Shown: positions 5,983-10,866 of the stretch, in pieces
Numbering within the stretch: the first letter of the stretch is position 1
Layout: every line of letters starts with the position of its first letter
From: Methanocorpusculum sp.
GTDB taxonomy: Archaea > Halobacteriota > Methanomicrobia > Methanomicrobiales > Methanocorpusculaceae
NCBI GenBank assembly: GCA_029987045.1
Contig: DALTWN010000017.1
Span: forward strand, 1 to 10,866
Length of the DNA stretch: 10,866 nucleotides
Reading direction: 5' to 3'
Made by a program: the position numbers and the translations under genes
The notes under the pieces: model-generated
Databases searched by the model: none
What the model was told of the DNA's origin: nothing
The model's input: the letters and a program-made list of their open reading frames with translations, nothing else

Positions 5983-6010
5983 CGTAAAAAATCCTGAGAT
6001 GTATTTTACG
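5983..6010. promoter_or_regulatory. Inverted repeat, candidate TetR operator
   Basis: A perfect 7-bp inverted repeat, CGTAAAA (5983-5989) and TTTTACG (6004-6010), has a 14-bp spacer, so arm centres are 21 bp apart, about two helical turns. It lies between the divergent tetR-CDF and RND genes. Its right arm overlaps the TATA-like GTATTTTA at 6001-6008, so a bound dimer could block RND transcription. A shorter repeat, TACA-CC-TGTA (5967-5976), lies between it and the tetR TATA box. Assignment to TetR is inference from position. Confidence 0.4.
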
Positions 6011-6028
6011 TTTCAGACGAGATATTTA
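6001..6028 (+). promoter_or_regulatory. Putative promoter of the RND exporter gene
   Basis: Two TATA-like elements precede the ATG at 6046: GTATTTTA (6001-6008), which would give a leader of about 15 nt, and GATATTTA (6021-6028), which sits slightly too close for a standard leaderless start. The first overlaps an arm of the inverted repeat and is my preferred choice. No Shine-Dalgarno sequence is seen before the ATG. Confidence 0.4.
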
Positions 6029-6045
6029 GACAGTTTATACAATCC

Positions 6046-8157
6046 ATGAAGTTTGATTATCCGAAGTTTATCGTTAAGCATCGTAAGGCTGTCATTGTCA
6101 TATTTCTGATCATCGCAGTCCTCTGTGCCATTCTCTTTACGCAGGTCGGTATCAACTACAAGGTTGTCGATTATCTTCCCCAGGATTATTCCTCGAGTAA
6201 ATCGTTGGATATTCTCAAGGAACAGTATCCCGGTGGAATCCCCAATGCACGGGTAATGGTCTATAATGTGACGATTCCCGAAGCTCTTATTATAAAGGAA
6301 AATCTGAAAACGGTAGACGGGGTAAATGAGGTTCTTTGGTTAGACAATGTCGTGTCGACCGATATCCCGCTGGAATATATAGGCGATGACGCCGTTAAGA
6401 GTTTCTATCGTAATAATACCGCACTCTTTACGCTGACACTGGATGAAGACAAGAGTACTGCGGCGGTACATACTATCGGTCAATATGTGGGAGACCAGGC
6501 AAAAATGTCGGGTATGGAAGTCAGTATCGCCTACTCCAGTGAAACCATCAATACAGATCTCGTCAAGATCCTTGCGGTTGCGGTACCGATCGTTCTCCTT
6601 ATTCTGATTCTGACTACGACATCGTGGATAGAACCGCTGTTGTTCCTGTTCGTCATCGGGATTGCTATCGTCATCAATATGGGTACCAACATCATCTACG
6701 GCGAGATTTCGTTCGTTACCCAGGGTATTGCCGCACTGCTGCAGCTTGCAATCGCCATTGATTATGCGATTTTCCTGTTGCATCGATTCAATGAATGTAC
6801 CAAGGAGGGAATGAACGCAGAAGATGCAATGGTTGCTGCGATGAAACGGGCATCGAAATCCATTGTGGCTTCGGCTATCACGGGAGCGGTAGGATTTGCA
6901 TCGTTGCTTGTGATGCAGTTCCTCATCGGTCCGGATATCGGTCGTGTGATGATCAAAGGAATTCTCATCAGTCTGGTCTGTGTGTTTACCATTCTTCCGG
7001 CACTCACCGTCTGTTGTCACAAGCTGCTGGAAAAAACTCACCACCGGTCCTTTATTCCCGATCTCCACAAACTGGCACGGGTCAACATAAAACTTGCCAT
7101 ACCCTGTGCTATCATTATCCTGTTGCTTCTGATTCCCTGTGTTCCGGCAGTTCTGCACAGCCATTACATCTATGCGGATGTTCTTGACGGTCCGGATACC
7201 CAGGTGGGTAAGAACAAAGTTGCCATTCAGGAAGTATTCGGTGATTTCTCATCGATGGTCCTGATGGTTCCGAATGGAAACTTCTCTTCTGAACGTGCTG
7301 TCCAGGATGAACTTAAGGCGATACCGGTAGTCACGGCGGTAGTGTCGTATTCGGGTACTGTGGGTACGGAAATCCCGCAGGAATATGTTCCGAATGCTAC
7401 GCGGGAAAAGATTATTTCACCTGCCGGAGTGACACGGTTTGTGCTTACCCTCAATACGACTATTGAGTCGGATGCTGCATTCGCATCGGTCGAAACGATA
7501 CGTGCCATCGGTGAGCACTATTATCCGGGTCAGTGGGCACTTGCCGGAGAAATCGCGAACAGTTACGATATGAGGGATTGTGTCAAGCATGACGATATCA
7601 TGGTCAACATCGTATCGATTGGCGGTATCTTCCTGGTCCTGCTGTTCATCTTCCGGTCGCTGATTACACCGGCAATCCTGCTCCTTGCTATCGAATCAGC
7701 TATCTGGGTTACCTGTGGTATGGCGTATTTCATGGGTCAGGATCTCTATTACTTCGCACGTATGATCATCTTCGCTCTGCTGCTTGCGGCAACGGTCGAT
7801 TATGGTATATTGTATGCCGACCGGTATTTCGAGTTCAGGAAACGGATGAAGAAGAAACGTGCTGTGGAGGAAGCGATTGCGGCAGCAGGAGTGTCTATCA
7901 TCACATCTGCTGCGATTCTGTTCGTATGCGGTCTTGCGCTCTATCTGCTTTCGTCGAACGTTCTGCTTTCGGCGCTGGGAGAGTTGCTTACCCGTGGCTC
8001 AATCCTGGCTCTGCTTGGCGTTCTCTTCATTATCCCGGCGCTCTTCCTGCTCCTGGATAAACCGATTGAAAAACTCACGCTGAAAGCAAAGTTCTATCCG
8101 CAGGATGCACCGGAAGACGAAATGCCGTTGCCTGGAACACTACCTGGAAAGACGTAA
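6046..8157 (+). CDS. RND superfamily exporter, MMPL type
   Basis: This 703-residue, 12-TM protein belongs to the MMPL branch of the RND transporters, which use the proton gradient to export lipids, peptides or drugs. It shows the internal duplication of the family: TM1 at 14-32, an extracytoplasmic loop, TM2-6 (about 172-325), TM7 (about 348-370), a second loop to about 515, then TM8-12 (about 520-671). The proton-relay Asp-Tyr pairs are present in both halves, D239-Y240 in AIAIDYAIFLLHRF (TM4) and D585-Y586 in AATVDYGILYADRY (TM10), equivalent to the pairs known in MmpL3. Single-chain proteins of this kind work without an outer-membrane partner, as suits an archaeon. It is divergent from tetR-CDF, so regulation by that TetR protein is likely. 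The substrate cannot be read from sequence. A C-terminal acidic and Pro-rich tail ends the protein. Confidence 0.93.
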   Translation: MKFDYPKFIVKHRKAVIVIFLIIAVLCAILFTQVGINYKVVDYLPQDYSSSKSLDILKEQYPGGIPNARVMVYNVTIPEALIIKENLKTVDGVNEVLWLDNVVSTDIPLEYIGDDAVKSFYRNNTALFTLTLDEDKSTAAVHTIGQYVGDQAKMSGMEVSIAYSSETINTDLVKILAVAVPIVLLILILTTTSWIEPLLFLFVIGIAIVINMGTNIIYGEISFVTQGIAALLQLAIAIDYAIFLLHRFNECTKEGMNAEDAMVAAMKRASKSIVASAITGAVGFASLLVMQFLIGPDIGRVMIKGILISLVCVFTILPALTVCCHKLLEKTHHRSFIPDLHKLARVNIKLAIPCAIIILLLLIPCVPAVLHSHYIYADVLDGPDTQVGKNKVAIQEVFGDFSSMVLMVPNGNFSSERAVQDELKAIPVVTAVVSYSGTVGTEIPQEYVPNATREKIISPAGVTRFVLTLNTTIESDAAFASVETIRAIGEHYYPGQWALAGEIANSYDMRDCVKHDDIMVNIVSIGGIFLVLLFIFRSLITPAILLLAIESAIWVTCGMAYFMGQDLYYFARMIIFALLLAATVDYGILYADRYFEFRKRMKKKRAVEEAIAAAGVSIITSAAILFVCGLALYLLSSNVLLSALGELLTRGSILALLGVLFIIPALFLLLDKPIEKLTLKAKFYPQDAPEDEMPLPGTLPGKT

Positions 8158-8166
8158 TTCATACGG

Positions 8167-8201
8167 AAAAAACAATCCCCTGGAGGAAATCCTCGAAGGG
8201 G
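8167..8201 (-). terminator. Hairpin terminator between convergent genes
   Basis: CCCCT (8177-8181) pairs with AGGGG (8197-8201), and GAGG (8183-8186) with CCTC (8191-8194) around a 4-nt loop; a small asymmetric bulge separates the two stems. On the minus strand the hairpin is followed by TTGTTTTTT (the A6 run at 8167-8172), giving an intrinsic-terminator shape for the small membrane-protein gene. The hairpin may also halt RND transcripts, although the T-rich TTTTT on the plus strand is about 20 bp further on. Confidence 0.6.
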
Positions 8202-8218
8202 TGAAAATACATACAAAA

Positions 8219-8437
8219 TTAATTTTTAGCGGTTTTCTTTTTCTTGATGGGGTTTTCACCGATCTGTTTCTTGACGATGGTAAGTCCCATGGCTGTCAGG
8301 TATGCGATGAAGACCAGGAATGCGGCGACATAGCCGAATGGGTTTGGAATGAACTTCGGCAACCATAGCAGCATAGCCCCGAATATGATGATTGATGATA
8401 GGCCGATAGCGACATCAAGTATCCAGTCTGTTCTCAT
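8219..8437 (-). CDS. Small two-TM membrane protein of unknown function
   Basis: This 72-residue protein has two hydrophobic helices, at about 5-27 (ILDVAIGLSSIIIFGAMLLW) and 34-55 (FGYVAAFLVFIAYLTAMGLTIV), separated by a short PKFIPNP turn. A strongly basic tail follows (KKQIGENPIKKKKTAKN). By the positive-inside rule both ends should be cytoplasmic. I do not recognise a family. It is supported by intact frame, membrane character, a terminator hairpin downstream and its own upstream TATA-like sequence. The ATG at 8437 is chosen because starting at the internal Met22 would destroy the first helix. It is divergent from the HD/ThiN operon, 56 bp away, and convergent with the RND exporter; a functional link to either is not shown. 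Confidence 0.7.
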   Translation of the reverse strand: MRTDWILDVAIGLSSIIIFGAMLLWLPKFIPNPFGYVAAFLVFIAYLTAMGLTIVKKQIGENPIKKKKTAKN

Positions 8438-8442
8438 GATTG

Positions 8443-8470
8443 TATTATATTGGGTGTAATGGCTTTTATG
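8443..8470. promoter_or_regulatory. Divergent promoter region, small membrane protein and HD/ThiN operon
   Basis: Only 56 bp separate the two divergent start codons. TATTATAT (8443-8450) would give the HD gene a leader of about 22 nt. CTTTTATG (8463-8470) would make it leaderless at 8494. Read on the minus strand, the same 8463-8470 element is CATAAAAG, about 29 bp before the membrane-protein ATG at 8437. The two transcripts probably compete for the same stretch of DNA. Assigned by eye. Confidence 0.45.
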
Positions 8471-8493
8471 GGTTTTGGCGACGCATTACTAGT

Positions 8494-9045
8494 ATGGACA
8501 AGTCAGAAGCATTGCAACTCCTCAAGGAACATGTCAAATCCGAATCACTTCTTCACCACTGTCTGTCTACTGCGGCAGTCATGAAAGGACTCGCAAAAGA
8601 GCTTGGTGAAGATGCGGATTTGTGGGAATGCATCGGCATTCTGCATGATATTGACTATGAAGAAATCAATGAAGATATGAATCTCCATGGTGTCCGCGGA
8701 GCGGAAATCCTGAAAGCGGCGGGGGTTTCTGAAACGATCCATGAACCCGTTCGCAAACATAACCATCTCCTTTTTGGCGGAACCTATACGGAAAAAGTGG
8801 ATATCTGCCTGCAGACCGCTGACAGCGTTTCCGGTCTGATCATTGCCTGTGCAAAGGTAAAAGGCGGCTGTGTCTCCGAGGTCGCGGTGAAATCCGTCGT
8901 AAAGAAATACAAGACTCCTGCCTTTGCGGCTGGATGTGATCGCAACCGGATTGCGTCGACCGATTCCCTGATCGAGCGGGAAAAGATGTACGATATCGCC
9001 ATTCGTGAAATTGTTGAAATCAAGGACAGTCTGGGACTATCATGA
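8494..9045 (+). CDS. Predicted HD-superfamily hydrolase (COG2316-like)
   Basis: This 183-residue protein is a second, unrelated-looking HD-domain phosphohydrolase in the window. Metal-ligand candidates are H21/H22 in SLLHHCLSTAAVM, H51-D52 in CIGILHDIDYEEI, H65 in MNLHGVRGAEIL, H83 and H89 in IHEPVRKHNH, and D110 in CLQTADSVSGL. The layout and length match the archaeal and bacterial 'predicted HD hydrolase' group (COG2316), whose substrate is not known to me. The open frame extends upstream to 8440, but the ATG at 8494 is preferred: it begins the family-like MDKSEALQLLKEH and has TATA elements at suitable distances. Its stop overlaps the ThiN gene start by 4 bp (ATGA), so the two proteins are made together. 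A role in nucleotide or thiamine-phosphate metabolism is a guess from that neighbour. Confidence 0.88.
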   Translation: MDKSEALQLLKEHVKSESLLHHCLSTAAVMKGLAKELGEDADLWECIGILHDIDYEEINEDMNLHGVRGAEILKAAGVSETIHEPVRKHNHLLFGGTYTEKVDICLQTADSVSGLIIACAKVKGGCVSEVAVKSVVKKYKTPAFAAGCDRNRIASTDSLIEREKMYDIAIREIVEIKDSLGLS

Positions 9046-9584
9046 GTGCTGCCGATCAGAGCGAAGTACTGCGCGCATTACAGAAAGCGACCGGACGGGT
9101 GGAGAATGTTCTTCGCTATATCATTCCCAAAAGCGGGATTACGATGGCATATGCCATGGAAGATGCTGTCGACCAGAAAAAGGTCGCGGTGTTTTCGAAC
9201 GGCAGTATCGGGTTCGGTATTGATGAACCGGTGTCCCGTCTCATACTGACTGCCCGGCGGTTCAATCCGGAAGTGCGGTCGGTCGGTACGATCCGATTGA
9301 ATGATGATATCCGTGAGACGGTGACGGAGGCGTTCCGTGATGTTGCCGCATATGATGCTGCGGCATATCCGAAAGGTATCTCGACGATGGACTGGGGATT
9401 GAATTTCATCTGTCGCAACCGCAATTCCCGCGGAGATAAGACCGGCGATGGTGAAGAAGGCGTTCCAATAGCCGTATTTGCCGAAAATACGGCAGAATAC
9501 GGGGGAATCATCTATATTTTCGGAGAAACGCCCGATGATGTGGCAAACAGAATACTTATCATCAGTGAGCGACTAACATTATAA
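9042..9584 (+). CDS. Stand-alone ThiN-domain protein (thiamine-phosphate synthase-like)
   Basis: This 180-residue protein resembles the ThiN domain (ThiP_synth, PF10120), which in archaea joins the hydroxymethylpyrimidine and thiazole phosphates to make thiamine phosphate, usually fused to ThiD. Matching features are VLRALQKATGRVENVLRYIIP (residues 9-29, split here as an N-terminal helix), SGITMAYAMEDA (31-42), RLILTARRFNPEVRSVGTIR (66-85), STMDWGL (114-120), and the end GGIIYIFGETPDDVANRILI (154-173). It is a single domain, with neither ThiD nor a DNA-binding HTH attached. It contains no histidine, while an essential histidine has been reported for catalytic ThiN as I recall, so enzyme activity is doubtful and ligand sensing is possible. 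It overlaps the HD hydrolase by 4 bp and precedes rps17e by 21 bp. Confidence 0.78.
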   Translation: MSAADQSEVLRALQKATGRVENVLRYIIPKSGITMAYAMEDAVDQKKVAVFSNGSIGFGIDEPVSRLILTARRFNPEVRSVGTIRLNDDIRETVTEAFRDVAAYDAAAYPKGISTMDWGLNFICRNRNSRGDKTGDGEEGVPIAVFAENTAEYGGIIYIFGETPDDVANRILIISERLTL

Positions 9585-9594
9585 GGAATTTCAA

Positions 9595-9600
9595 GAGGAT
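9595..9600 (+). promoter_or_regulatory. Shine-Dalgarno site of rps17e
   Basis: GAGGAT sits 5 nt before the ATG at 9606. Unlike many starts in this window, rps17e is therefore not leaderless and may be read from the upstream HD/ThiN transcript. TATA-like sequences (ATACTTATC near 9552 and CATTATAAGG at 9577-9586) inside the end of the ThiN gene allow for an additional internal promoter. Confidence 0.6.
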
Positions 9601-9605
9601 AGATT

Positions 9606-9800
9606 ATGGGAATTAAACCAAGTTATATCAAGACCATGGGCGAAGCCCTTTTAGAACAGCACCCAGAAAGCTTCAATGGAAACTTCGAGGACAACAAGAA
9701 GGTTGTCGGTGAAGTTACTACCATCCAGAGCAAGACTATCAGAAACCGTGTTGCCGGAAACATCACCCGTAAAGTGAATACTTCCAAGCGCCAGCACTAA
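9606..9800 (+). CDS. rps17e: 30S ribosomal protein S17e
   Basis: This 64-residue protein is the archaeal/eukaryotic-type small-subunit protein S17e, unrelated to bacterial S17. Family features are the opening MGIKPSYIKTMGEALLEQHP, an NGNFEDNKKVVGEVT segment, and the highly conserved IQSKTIRNRVAGNITRKV (residues 40-57) with a basic tail. Archaeal versions are about 60-70 residues, so it is complete. It lies 21 bp after the ThiN gene with a good Shine-Dalgarno sequence. That suggests co-transcription with the HD and ThiN genes, perhaps with an extra internal promoter given the high demand for a ribosomal protein. A T-rich terminator follows. Confidence 0.96.
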   Translation: MGIKPSYIKTMGEALLEQHPESFNGNFEDNKKVVGEVTTIQSKTIRNRVAGNITRKVNTSKRQH

Positions 9801-9806
9801 TCATAC

Positions 9807-9826
9807 CCTTTTTCTGATATTTTTTT
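9807..9826 (+). terminator. Oligo-T terminator after rps17e
   Basis: T-runs at 9809-9813 (five T) and 9820-9826 (seven T) follow the rps17e stop codon within 26 bp, with no clear stem. This is a typical archaeal intrinsic terminator. A small inverted repeat, TTTCG-AAG-CGAAA (9833-9845), lies just beyond and is probably incidental. Confidence 0.7.
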
Positions 9827-9885
9827 ACCTGTTTTCGAAGCGAAAGCTCTATTCCCGGCCCATATCCTGCAATCCCACGTCATGT

Positions 9886-9917
9886 GCGGATTCTGCGGCC
9901 ACTCAGTGGATTCTGTG
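9886..9917. repeat. Direct repeat with 20-bp period upstream of atwA
   Basis: GCGGATTCTGCG (9886-9897) and GTGGATTCTGTG (9906-9917) agree at 10 of 12 positions, and their starts are exactly 20 bp apart, about two helical turns. The second copy overlaps a palindrome, CCACT-C-AGTGG (9899-9909). They lie some 20-50 bp upstream of the putative atwA TATA element, a position suited to an activator. The arrangement is seen directly; a regulatory role is inference. Confidence 0.4.
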
Positions 9918-9934
9918 TCCTCTATCCATAAACA

Positions 9935-9977
9935 CTAATATGCGGTCACGCCAAAACTAATACCGTAACTGGAAGGT
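9935..9977 (+). promoter_or_regulatory. Putative atwA promoter and Shine-Dalgarno site
   Basis: CTAATATG (9935-9942) is a TATA-like element that would start transcripts near 9964, giving a leader of about 22 nt. That leader contains GGAAGGT (9971-9977), a fair Shine-Dalgarno match ending 8 nt before the ATG at 9986. A second AT-rich stretch, CTAATACC (9956-9963), is less well placed. Confidence 0.45.
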
Positions 9978-9985
9978 AGGAAGTA

Positions 9986-10866
9986 ATGACCAATCCATTT
10001 ATATCAATAAAGAATCTTTGCATGGACTTTCCGGAGTCCGGCGAAGATACCGATGAACAGCAGGCGATGGTGCGTGTACTTGATACCATCAACCTGGAGA
10101 TAGCAGAAGGGGAGATTGTCGGTGTTATCGGCAGAAGCGGATGCGGGAAATCCGTCTTCATCCATCTCCTGCGTGGTATCGACAATCCGCCGACGAGTGG
10201 CCAGATCATCTACCATGTATCCCGCTGTCCAAAATGCGGAAGAATCGAGTTCCAAAGCATGGCCGGCACGAAGTGTCCGGCATGCGGCAAGGCAACTCTG
10301 GAGAAGGAAGATATCGATTTCTGGGCGCCGGAGAATGAAGAGGCGAAGAATGCGATTATGCACCGTACCTCGCTCATGTTCCAGCGCACGTTCGCGCTCT
10401 ATGGCGATGACCGTGTCATCGACAATGTCCTGCATGCCCTCGATGACGTGAACTATCCTTCAGACAAAGCCATCGGTCGTGCAATCGATCTGCTCGAAGA
10501 AGTCAAGCTTGGTCACCGTCTGACCCATGTCGCCCGCGACCTGTCCGGCGGTGAGAAGCAGCGTGTCGTGTTGGCCCGCCAGCTCGCCCGTCAGCCGATG
10601 TTCCTGTGTGCGGATGAACCGACCGGAACCCTGGATACCAAGACCGCTCAGATCGTCCATGGTCTGCTGAAGAATGCGGCAAAGACCCTCAATATGGGTA
10701 TGGTCGTCACCTCGCACTTCTCCCAGGTGCTGGAAGAGGTCTGTGACCGTGCGGTGTTCCTCGACGACGGCAAGATCATCAAGATCGGTACGCCGGACGA
10801 GATCATCAAGGAGTTCATGAAGAACTGCAAGGACGATACCGTCTATACCGCGCTGGATGTCGGCGG
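9986..10866 (+). CDS. atwA: Methyl-coenzyme M reductase activation protein, component A2 (N-terminal part)
   Basis: The first 293 residues of AtwA are present; the gene runs off the window, and the full protein (roughly 530-560 residues with two ABC-type ATPase domains) is not covered. AtwA is a soluble ABC-type ATPase that supplies energy for reductive activation of the nickel F430 cofactor in methyl-coenzyme M reductase. The first nucleotide-binding domain shows Walker A GRSGCGKS (49-56), a Q-loop in MFQRTFALYG (131-140), the signature LSGGEKQRV (186-194), Walker B with FLCADEPTGTLD (206-217) and the switch His in TSH (242-244). Between Walker A and the Q-loop is a zinc-knuckle insertion with C81-P-K-C84 and C97-P-A-C100, which separates it from ordinary ABC exporters and fits AtwA. 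No membrane segment is seen. It is transcribed separately from rps17e, after a terminator. Confidence 0.9.
   Translation, partial: MTNPFISIKNLCMDFPESGEDTDEQQAMVRVLDTINLEIAEGEIVGVIGRSGCGKSVFIHLLRGIDNPPTSGQIIYHVSRCPKCGRIEFQSMAGTKCPACGKATLEKEDIDFWAPENEEAKNAIMHRTSLMFQRTFALYGDDRVIDNVLHALDDVNYPSDKAIGRAIDLLEEVKLGHRLTHVARDLSGGEKQRVVLARQLARQPMFLCADEPTGTLDTKTAQIVHGLLKNAAKTLNMGMVVTSHFSQVLEEVCDRAVFLDDGKIIKIGTPDEIIKEFMKNCKDDTVYTALDVG

Noticed and set aside
5993..5998. CTGAGA, a fragment of the conserved THI-box of TPP riboswitches, before the RND gene.
   Set aside because: None of the other conserved TPP riboswitch segments is present, and the gene is not thiamine-related in any visible way.
6340..7164. 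A 274-codon minus-strand frame opposite the RND gene.
   Set aside because: Its composition (His, Asn, Arg, Gln-rich) is typical of the antisense of a membrane protein; the plus strand carries unmistakable RND motifs.
9833..9845. Short inverted repeat TTTCG-AAG-CGAAA after rps17e.
   Set aside because: The stem is only five pairs with a three-base loop and has no T-run after it; the oligo-T tracts just before it explain termination better.
1..10866. Search for tRNA genes, CRISPR arrays, insertion-sequence ends or attachment sites.
   Set aside because: Intergenic space is short and nearly all accounted for; no regularly spaced repeats, cloverleaf pattern or terminal inverted repeats with a transposase were seen by eye.

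Overview
The window looks like chromosome of a methanogenic archaeon, most likely of the order Methanomicrobiales; a Methanocorpusculum-like genome is my best guess from protein character and moderate G+C, but no search was possible. The firmest evidence is the 3'-terminal gene for component A2 (AtwA), which activates methyl-coenzyme M reductase. Archaeal ribosomal protein P1/L12, ribosomal protein S17e, transcription factor TFE and the archaeal tRNA C56 2'-O-methyltransferase Trm56 support it. Promoters are archaeal (TATA elements about 25 bp before the likely start), and starts are a mix of leaderless and Shine-Dalgarno-led.

Layout, left to right. 1-230: the 3' end of rpl12, followed by T-rich termination signals. 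357-980 (+): an uncharacterised zinc-ribbon/HTH protein resembling the front part of an ISL3-type transposase. 981-1391 (-): an acidic protein of unknown function, converging on it with no gap. 1475-4391 (+): a tight five-gene run of a small winged-helix protein, trm56, an orphan ATP-grasp ligase, tfe and an HDIG-type HD-domain phosphohydrolase, joined by 4-8 bp overlaps or an 11 bp gap. It ends at a hairpin plus T-run that lies inside the 3' end of the convergent gene.

4388-5925 (-) is a TetR-type regulator followed by a cation diffusion facilitator whose start overlaps the regulator's stop. Divergent from them is 6046-8157 (+), a 12-TM MMPL-type RND exporter. The intergenic region between them holds a perfect 7-bp inverted repeat that could be the regulator's operator. 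This three-gene block resembles bacterial efflux modules and may have been acquired.

8219-8437 (-) is a small two-TM protein, divergent from an operon starting at 8494 with a second HD-domain hydrolase and a stand-alone ThiN-domain protein that contains no histidine. rps17e follows after 21 bp. A roughly 185-bp region with a 20-bp-spaced direct repeat then leads into atwA, which is cut by the window edge.

No tRNA, rRNA, CRISPR array or intact mobile element was seen. The most interesting points are the information-processing operon with two enzymes of unknown substrate, the terminator encoded within the Cys-rich tail of the metal transporter, the His-less ThiN protein paired with an HD hydrolase, and the TetR/CDF/RND block.
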